From Megalopta genalis (lineage: Eukaryota; Arthropoda; Insecta; Hymenoptera; Halictidae), in contig NC_135018.1 of the NCBI RefSeq assembly GCF_051020955.1, positions 6,738,939 to 6,802,938 on the forward strand: a DNA stretch of 64,000 nt, given 5' to 3'. Under the pieces are notes generated by a model. It had not been told where the DNA came from. It saw only the letters and a program-made list of their open reading frames with translations, and did not search any database. Positions within the stretch are counted from its first letter, which is position 1. The number at the start of each line of letters is the position of its first letter. The position numbers and the translations under genes are program-made. Shown here piece after piece: positions 56,101-64,000 of the stretch.

Positions 56101-57379
56101 TGAAATTTGCAACGAAATATGTACATTGGAAAATTGTTCGCTTCATCGTAAACGCTTGTTTTCGATTTTCGATTTTCGGCAATTTAACACTGTTTTTATC
56201 GATATTTTCTGTAATACAATTTATCGAATTAATTTGTGATGACTGTAACGAATTAATTTGCACTGAAAATATTTATCGAATTAATTTGTCATGATCATAT
56301 AGAAAATATGGGACACGGGAAATAATGTTTAGTAGAAATTATTAAAAGATGTCCTTTAACCCGTTTGGTAAAAACAGAAATTAAATATAAATTATTAAAA
56401 GGTGCCACCCGACACCTTCGATAGAAATAGTGTTAAATGATCGCATGAGTATTTGGAAGAATGTTTGAATGAGAATAATGAATATATTCTATATATAGAA
56501 TTTATTTAATTTAGACTTTCCCCAAGAGCGAAGGTCAATTTAAAAAGTCAAAGAAACATATTTTAAAGCTCTCTTTCACAGCATTTTGCTTGTAACAGTT
56601 TCTTTATTACTCGAATCTAGAAGAAACTTCTTCATGCGAAATCGAAATTGAACCAACATTAAATTTTCCGCGTAACAAATTGGAAATTTCGCATAATTAA
56701 TTGAAAAAGTCCTGGAATATATCCAGTTGGAACTTGTCCATCAATAATTTAAGGAGAACCAATATTAAATTCGTCACGGAACTGTTGGATGACAATTGGA
56801 GGATCAATCTATTCGTGCTGCGTCGAATGAAAAAATATTTTTCGAGAGGAAGACAGAACAATTTTCGTAGATCGCCCGAGGCGAGAGCTTTTTTTCCTGC
56901 GGATCAATGTCGCACGAAGGACGTCCGAATTAATAAAATCGATGTCGCTCGTGGGACGGGTTACACGTCACGGATATTGTTGGCGGAAAACGTTCTAAAT
57001 GGAATTTCTATTTTTTTTCCCGCCAGCCGTCCGTCGATCCGTCGATACCGTCGGTCCGCATTTGAATATATGATTGGCAAATTTTTTTCCCCCGATTCGT
57101 TCGTTACCCTCGCTATCGAGCAACCCTATCCACCGTTCCATATTTTGTTTCCTGTTCCCCGATATTTCCGTTGCTCGTTTGGCTCTATTAACTTCTTGAA
57201 AACTAAAGTGACAAGCGACGGATTTAGTTACGCCTGGAAAAAAGAAAGTCGAAATTACAAGCCGGGACATTTTTGCATCCCGAGTTTGTCTTTGATAAAA
57301 CATTGCGCGCGGTATGAAAATATTTTTATTCTAAATATAAAGCACCAATGAGCAGTTTTTATTGAAACTTTATGGAATT
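56101..57379. other. Non-coding; GC-richer 56850-57280
   Basis: A 216-codon plus-strand frame (56701-57351) is the longest non-repetitive open frame in the window. It starts with K/N/I/L-rich sequence, passes through R/F-rich sequence and shows no domain I know. An opposing 102-codon frame overlaps it. I treat it as chance, with low certainty. Confidence 0.4.
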
Positions 57380-57900
57380 TTTTCTTTCACTTCCCTGACA
57401 ATGAATCATTTAATTTTCTGTTCAATTGTACATGCTTCCGTAAATTAATTTTCGACGAGTCTACGTAACAATTGATGTTTACTTCTGTATGAATTTTATT
57501 GAACAATGTATCCTGCGATTTATTGAATATTTATTGACTAGTGAGAAATATTATTTTTCCACTTTCATTGTTCTTCGACTTTCCATTTCTTTGATGTAAT
57601 TTGTATTTTGCTTCCTTGAATATGAAAGATACTTTCTCTTCTCAGAAATATGTTTCTGTAAATTAATTTTTGAACAAGAATACTCTCTGCATAAAGATCG
57701 TATACATCCACTTTAATTTATGATACACCACTCGAATCCGAAAAATACAATGTGAAATCAAATACTTAATTAACATTGTGAATAATTTGCATACTGTTTC
57801 CTCGACAACGAAGAACATGATATATTCTATAGAACCTTCGTTCCTGTAAACTGATGTTAAATATCAGGATTCTGAATACAAGTTCGTATACATCTTAACA
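57380..57900 (+). repeat. Degenerate tandem repeat, about 200 bp x 3
   Basis: CTTCCGTAAATTAATTTTCG, GTTTCTGTAAATTAATTTTT and GTTCCTGTAAACTGATGTTA occur at about 57436, 57650 and 57845, each preceded by TTCC-(T/C)GA-AATGAA-like sequence. Confidence 0.4.
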
Positions 57901-60900
57901 AGAGTAGCCTGTGAAATGCATTAACAACAGAAACGTTGTCTAAATCCCACCACAATATCTTCGAGAAGTTAAACAACAGTTTAGACAAATACTAATCATT
58001 TTATTCTTCATAATTACAATCAATTATTATACTTTCTTCCAAACATCAAAGACTAATTCGAATTAATCGAACAAATGAAACTCCATCAAGATTCGATATA
58101 ATAAAAAATTGTTTCAACACTGTACCTACTGTGGCGTTCGAAATGACCGATTTCACAATTTTTATTTCAAAACTGTTGATACAATAACGACACTTTCACA
58201 GGAAACGATCAGATAAATTTCTTCCTTCGAGCATAAGTGGTGAAAATGATACGTAAAATCAATCTTTCCATTCTTATGAAGCAATTCGATAGGTTTAGCG
58301 TCTACACAGTCTACTGCAGGCTTCGACAACTTGTGGATTGCGTACTGTATACGATTTCGCAGAGCAGTGGCGGAAGAAGTCGCATGCGGCTCGCGAGCCA
58401 CAAGTTGCCCAGGCCTGGTCTATTGTATAGTACACTGTCGCAGCTAACTTGCAGTATTCGCAAAAGCAAATCGAAGAAACCTTGCCACGAGAAGCAGCTT
58501 TTAATCAAATAGAAGAACGTGTGGATTTGTAGGGGTTTTATAGCTTAAGAAAAAGAAACGTGAAGATTTATCTTAGCAATAAAACAGGCCGGGCCACGGT
58601 AGACGCTGCAGAAATCTCGCGGCACAGAGAGGGGCGAGACGATAAAACGGACAGGAAAAAACGCAAGAAGAAAGATAGAAGCGGAGAGCGACGGGAAAAT
58701 AATAGACTGGTAAGGAAAGAGGACCGGAAAGATGAAACGCTGAAGAGAAATCGATGCAGCAGCAGATAAAAGGGGATGGTGGGCGAAAAATGGACGAACG
58801 AGAGAGCAAAACAGAGCGAGAGAGAAAAAGATGGCTATTTTTATAAAAAGCAAGGATTAGATTTACCAAACAGGCTCGGGCCCGCGCGCGGAATGAAAGA
58901 GGAACGGAATGGAAGTGGCCGTTGAAATTCACTTAGCCCATCGACCGGTCGAAAAGAAAACTAAATGAAAATGGCTGTTTGCGGTGGTAAAAGCGGCTGA
59001 AAGTTGCCGCAAACAATGCTAGGGAGCATTTAAAACAGGCTTTCGCCAGGGCCCCGGCCAGGTGGCTAGATAAAGGTATCACGGCGCCGCGATTTCCCGA
59101 GGACCGACGCTTTTTGTTCCCGGCTCGATCGCAAGACCGCACGACGCAGCCGGGAAACCAACTTCGCCGAGGCCAAAAGCTTCGTCCGGATTCGACACGC
59201 GGGTTATTGAAATCAGCCGATCTGTTATTCTTGCGATCCCGGCTTCTACGAAAGTTCGTTCTCGCCCGCGGTCACGAACGATAGACCACGAACAAAGGCT
59301 GCCTCCGCTTGTTTCGTACAATAGTCCATTGTGTTTTGCCGCCGACGAAAGTCGCCTTTTCTGGCAACTGCGTTAATTATTTCTATACGCAACGATCGTC
59401 TCTGATTTTCACTTTTATCGCGGGGAACGGGTGGAAAATCGAGAAAATGGGGAAGCTTCGAAGTCGTAGCGAGACGACTGGGTACGTACAGTCGGTGTAC
59501 AAAGCACTCGCACGACTTTTAGAACGGAACAAATTTTTCGTAACGGTGGAACAAGAGGAATATTACCTAATTTTATTTTTTTTTGTTACCACCTAATCTA
59601 AGAATAACTAACTGGTTAAGTTTTTTGCAACTGGGACAAGCGATCTAAATATTTGTGGGATGTTAGAGGGATGAAAAATTGTTCTGAAAAATTGCAGTTG
59701 GTTGACATGACGAAAGAATTGAAAAATCAGGTTTTTCCAACTTTTTCGTCTCTGAGTCTATTAGAAAAATTTCGGTTGAAATTCTTAAATTGTTCACAGC
59801 TTATGTTCAAATACCGAACATCGTATAATCAAAAGAACGAATTATTATAACGATTGAGAAACTAAAATTGCAAAACAATGCTGTAGAAAACGTGCGTAGA
59901 AAAATTAGAAAAGAACACTGATGTAAGAGGCATCATGAACACCGTTTTCATGAACATTTCCGTTGATAAAATTTATTGTAGAACTGAGTCAGAGAGATTT
60001 ATCTCGATTTTTTCGAAAACGAACTACTGAGTGAGAAATATCAGGTTCTGCCGCGAAACATGCAGAGAAATAGCTTAAACCACTGCAGCGCGTGGGGAAG
60101 TTACATTCTGTTGACGTTGGTCGATAACCGCAGCCGGTACAAATGCAGAAATGCGCAAAACACGCGACACCATTCTTCGGCATGCCGCGAAATGAAATGG
60201 AAATATTTCCGGCCGATCGTAAAGTTCGCTCGCGAACCGAAGTTATCATTGACACGGGCGTTACGGTCGAAGTCTGCGGCGGTCTAATGATAAATCGAAC
60301 GAAACTTTTGAGCGACAGCATACGCGCGAAAACAATTCTCGAACGCGAAGTCCGTTCAGCCGTTGGAATTTCGTGCCGGGCTGGAGGTGGGGAAAGGGGG
60401 ATGTCCGAAAAAGTGCACAGGAACGAATAGAACAAGAGCGGAAATTTCTTTGCAGAGCTCGAATGGTTTTCGAAAAAAAAAAAAAGTTGAACGCGAATTT
60501 CGAGCGGGACGTGCCGGCGAATAAAAAAGTGGCCACGTCCGCGACGCACCGTTTTCTACGCGGTGTGTACTTAAGCACGAACTCCGGTGCGTCCGAGACG
60601 GCTCTTCGAAGTCGATTTTCTCGAAGACGGAAACTTCGCGGCGAAATTTCATTCGTAACTTTCTACTTATCTCGACGGTCAGGATTTCTAAACGAGATCC
60701 CGGCGAAAATGTCTTCGCCGATGTATCGCGGACAATCTTTTGATTCAGTTTTTAGTTCCTACTTACGGCTCACAATTGTAGTCAGCCGCTTCTGAACGAA
60801 ATTATCGACGTTTCTTGTTGATGCGTTCATTCGAAAGAATTTTCGTTTTCCTCGTCTGCGGTTTTCGTAACGTCGCGTCGGCTCCGGAGCTCCTTAGCGA

Positions 60901-62484
60901 CGGAAATGGGTTGGGAAATTATAATTTATTTATACATATTCGCGTCCTGGACTGGTAAGGCAGCGTCTGCTTAGAGACAGAATTTTCTGATTTGTTACAT
61001 CGCTATTCGTTTCTTATTTGTTGATTGACAGTTATTTGTCTGGTTAGAGTTATAATAGTTTTGAACAAACTGATTTTCTTCTCGATTAAGATATCAGAAG
61101 CAGCCTTCTCTAATTTACAATGCTGTAAAAGTTTTTATTATTACGATACCATTTGGTAAGAAATTTTAGACATATTTGTATATAACTGCTTTTCTATGAT
61201 TTATTATTCATAAATAGTTTTTAAAATTTTATTCTATAAATAACATAAAAAGAAAAATGGATATATTATAAAGACTATAGAAACAAGTATATTATAAATA
61301 CTATAAAAACAAACATATTGTAAATAATGTAAAAATAAGTATAAAATTCTAAAAGGTTTTTATGAATAATAAATCTTAGAGAAATGATTATTTATAATTG
61401 TTCCTAGGATTTATTATTAACTCACAATATGATACCTACTTAGACTACAACTAATTTCATCTAATTTAATCATTCCCACTGTAATATTAATTACAAGCAA
61501 TGTTCTTATGTATGACATGATATCCTATCGCTTGGATTTATTTTTTTTCTATTTTCTACTCACAGTTATTAGTCTAATTGGACCGACAACAGAAATGATC
61601 GAATAATACGTTCTGTTTAAATACTGTAAACAAAAAAGCGAAGCAGGTTACGGTATTCGTGAACATATAAATTCGCGGGGTCAGCGAACGCAATCGCGCT
61701 CGTTAAAAACGTGAGAAAAACTAAATAAATAAACATTCCGCCTTACAATAGAAACAAGGGTGGCACAAAAGCGCGCGTGGCCGTCGACAGCGGAAGAATG
61801 TTTTTTCTGGGAAAAGCGGTACCGTCAAAGTGTTAAATGCAAACCCTAACAATATTAGGTTATCAGCGCGGGAACGTCGGCGCAGGATTGTTCGGGGCGG
61901 CCATTGATGACAGTGGTCCGTAACAAACGCTCATTGTTCCCTTTGTTCTGTCTGGGTAACGTAATGCTGCCGGAACGATTTTTCACACTCCGGACGGGTA
62001 AATTAAAATCAGTGCCGCATAAAACCTGTCGTCCCTCGCCCTCCCCCCCCACCCCTCGTTCTTCGATTTCTCGGTGACCGGAAACGATGCCGGCCGAAAA
62101 CATTTGTCCTCTTTGATTACGCGCCGCGCCGTTCGCACTAGAATGTCCGCCGAGCGCGTTTTCATCAAAATGTTAAATGGGTCGTAAGTCGTCCCGCTGC
62201 CATTTACAATATTCTGTACATTCGGCCGCGTGCCATGCGATAATTAACGTACCGTCAATTAATTGCTCCTCCGTTTCGACCCGTCAACGACAAACTCGAC
62301 CCTCCAGTCATTTTCGAAATCCGCGGAGCGGCGCACTGCATGGCGGACCCATGCCAAACGCGGTGAACACATTTCATGTCTGAAATCATGTATTTTTGTT
62401 TAACTTATTTCTTTATTTGTTCCTTTACTGAAATTAATACTTTTATAATACTAATATTTTATAATAACTCAATTAATTATATTA
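57901..62484. other. Non-coding DNA with CpG-rich islands
   Basis: GC-richer parts are 58300-58520, 58590-59320, 60050-60900 and 61880-62370. Overlapping frames on both strands reach 186 codons (59989-60549 minus) without a domain. Diverged TTAA-type ends lie at 58112 (TTCAACACTGTACCTACTG), 59601-59612 (TTAACCAGTTAG, minus) and 61833 (TTAACACTTTGACGGTACCG, minus). Confidence 0.45.
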
Positions 62485-62747
62485 ATTATATTATATTATT
62501 ATATTATATTATATTATATTATATTATATTATATTATATTATATTATATTATGTTATATTATATTATATTATATTATATTATATTATATTATATTATATT
62601 ATATTATATTATATTATATTATATTATATTATATTATATTATATTATATTATATTATATTATATTATATTATATTATATTATATTATATTATATTATATT
62701 TATATTATATTATATTATATTATATTATATTATATTATATTATATTA
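62485..62747 (+). repeat. (ATATT)n pentanucleotide array
   Basis: About 52 units over 260 bp, almost perfect: one ATGTT unit near 62551 and one extra-base interruption near 62700. The 129-codon Y/I/L frame is its translation. Confidence 0.96.
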
Positions 62748-62887
62748 TTAATTAAACGCAATTAATATCTTTATATGCCGTTGTTTTACCGTATTCACTT
62801 TAAATATCGAGCCTTACATTCCATTTCTCAAATACTTGTAATCTATTATGATCTTTAAAATGTTGTAAATGTGAATGTTTTAGCTGT
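62748..62887. other. AT-rich spacer
   Basis: 140 bp without features between the pentanucleotide array and the duplicated segment. Confidence 0.6.
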
Positions 62888-63547
62888 TAATACAGTATTA
62901 TTACAACTATAGTAGTAAACAAATTAGGTAACATTTGTGGACAATATTCTCCGTGTATTCCTATTACATTTTAAATAATTAATGAATTCACAGAATTATG
63001 CTTTTAAAATGTCTTTTTTAAAATTATATTTTATAAGTTTGATATATCATATAAGTACACTGACGTTTTAAGTAATACAATGAACTTTATCGTGGGAACA
63101 GATAATACATACTTTAAGTAGCATTATTATAAAATATAACAATATATTATATATTTTATATATCATATAACGATATCGACCGATCAAGAAAGTTGAAAGG
63201 AAAATTTCTCTTGCGTCCTTTAAATAGGGCACAGATTTTGTATTCGTTCTTTTTCCTGGACTTGATACTGTAGTATCCGATGTAATTAGAAGCCTGTTTA
63301 TAAATACAATGTTGGTTAATTAATATTGAAGTGATATCGGTAAGTAATATTAGGGAGGTTAGTAAATAACATTAGATAAATAACATTTGATTTCGTACGT
63401 TCAAAAACATGTCTCCGCAAGTATAACCTGATCCGCTCAGGCTACCTTCGTACGTGCCGGAGGCAATGTTTACTTCCCAATGTATCTTTAGCAATAGCAG
63501 CTAGTAGCAACCAATTCTTTTTTAACAGGACGGTAAGATTTCGCTCT
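62888..63547 (+). repeat. 660-bp duplicated segment, copy 2
   Basis: Near-identical to 52113-52774 in the same orientation. Its left edge falls on TTAATACAG (TTAA at 62887-62890), and its right edge runs directly into a piggyBac-like element, as at 52775. Confidence 0.93.
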
Positions 63548-64000
63548 TTAACATGTTGACTGCTGCGTCACCCGTATTCGGGTGACAGCAAAAGTTCTCA
63601 TCAGGCCACGTCACCCGTAATTCGGGTGACGCTGATTTGACTACTCACAAAGGATTTCCGAAAATATTTCGACAAATATTCTACAGGAGGTAATGAAACT
63701 ATTGAATTCTTATAAAAATGGTTTATTAAAAAAATTATTCGCAGTGTATAACATTGAAACATTCTCTGTAAAGTTGAGGTTGATCAGGACAGCTTGGACA
63801 AAAAGTTGTTTGTTTTTTCAGATATGCTCGTGCCTCTGATCGGTCCATTTCGTATCTTTTATTTGACCTGTAGCTTCCTCAGTATCATCAACATCTCTTT
63901 CTTCTTCCATGACCAATTCTCGTAAAATCTCGTCAATAGTATCTTCATAACATTCATTATCACTGAGATTATATTTATCAGTATCCAAATCAGAATCTGA
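63548..64000 (-). mobile_element. piggyBac-like deletion derivative, copy D (cut by window end)
   Basis: Begins TTAACATGTTGACTGCTGCG and aligns with copy C without gaps to the last base. Seven substitutions in the 453 bp present. Both hairpins are intact. The right end lies outside the window; from copy C it would be expected near 64229. Confidence 0.92.
63818..64000 (-). pseudogene. piggyBac-like transposase, N-terminal fragment (copy D, partial)
   Basis: The frame corresponding to copy C is open to the window edge; its start would lie about 36 bp outside. The C-terminal cysteine motif is at 63735-63800 on the minus strand, again in another frame. Confidence 0.75.

Noticed and set aside
56701..57351. 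216-codon plus-strand frame as a possible gene
   Set aside because: Longest non-repetitive frame, but abrupt composition change, no recognisable domain and an opposing frame; left as unsupported.
62376..62765. 129-codon Y/I/L frame
   Set aside because: Translation of the (ATATT)n array.
1..64000. CRISPR arrays, tRNA, rRNA, viral insertions
   Set aside because: Tandem repeats here lack spacer structure; no cloverleaf with A and B box sequences or rRNA segments was seen; no viral protein similarity noticed in the open frames.

Overview
The window looks like a gene desert or a very long intron from an insect nuclear genome, most likely an aculeate hymenopteran such as a bee or ant. That placement is an inference. 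It rests on long AT-rich DNA broken by CpG-rich islands, dense CT/GA and TA microsatellites, mariner and piggyBac-like elements with eukaryotic structure, and terminal repeats of a general kind I associate with Hymenoptera. There are no bacterial-style operons, and I found no tRNA, rRNA or host protein gene. The only recognisable protein-coding sequences are remnants of DNA transposases.

Layout. 1-9.6 kb: AT-rich DNA with a CG/GT microsatellite, a diverged repeat pair (2770-3021 and 7931-8146), a Tc1-like foldback relic (6331-6651) and a 138-bp minisatellite (7340-7925). 9.7-26.3 kb: two copies of a foldback MITE (9684-10054, 25927-26297), a large CT tract (11.5-12.0 kb), a triplicated 329-bp AT-rich repeat (17.26-18.29 kb), a TA palindrome (18918-19001) and several GC-rich islands. 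26.4-28.4 kb: a small TTAA-bounded MITE, a possible regulatory block, a 66-nt hairpin and a mariner deletion derivative with perfect ends (27429-28005). 29-35.9 kb: decayed tandem repeats, a long pyrimidine tract followed by a purine tract, and a GACGT-rich segment. 36.8-41.5 kb: palindromic TTAA-type ends, a piggyBac-like element inserted in a 60-bp minisatellite, a 127-bp TTAA MITE and a second mariner (40540-41459) with a centrally deleted but open reading frame. 42-51 kb: degenerate minisatellites and GC islands, including a duplicated motif pair at 47.3 and 49.4 kb. 51.8-53.5 kb: a foldback MITE carrying a composite piggyBac-like insertion. 54-64 kb: AT-rich DNA, a 260-bp pentanucleotide array, and a second copy of a 660-bp segment plus piggyBac-like element that runs off the window end.

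The most interesting signal is the TTAA-bounded element complex. One piggyBac-like family keeps the first ~72 codons of its transposase and, in another frame, its C-terminal cysteine-rich zinc-binding motif, with the catalytic core deleted. One copy lies in a tandem repeat whose neighbouring unit preserves the empty site. Another lies in a composite in which 662 bp of apparent flanking DNA is trapped between a broken left end and a complete element. The same 660 bp plus element occurs at 62.9-64.0 kb. Several other sequences start at TTAA and carry a short hairpin just inside, and a minisatellite repeats a terminus-like motif in each unit.
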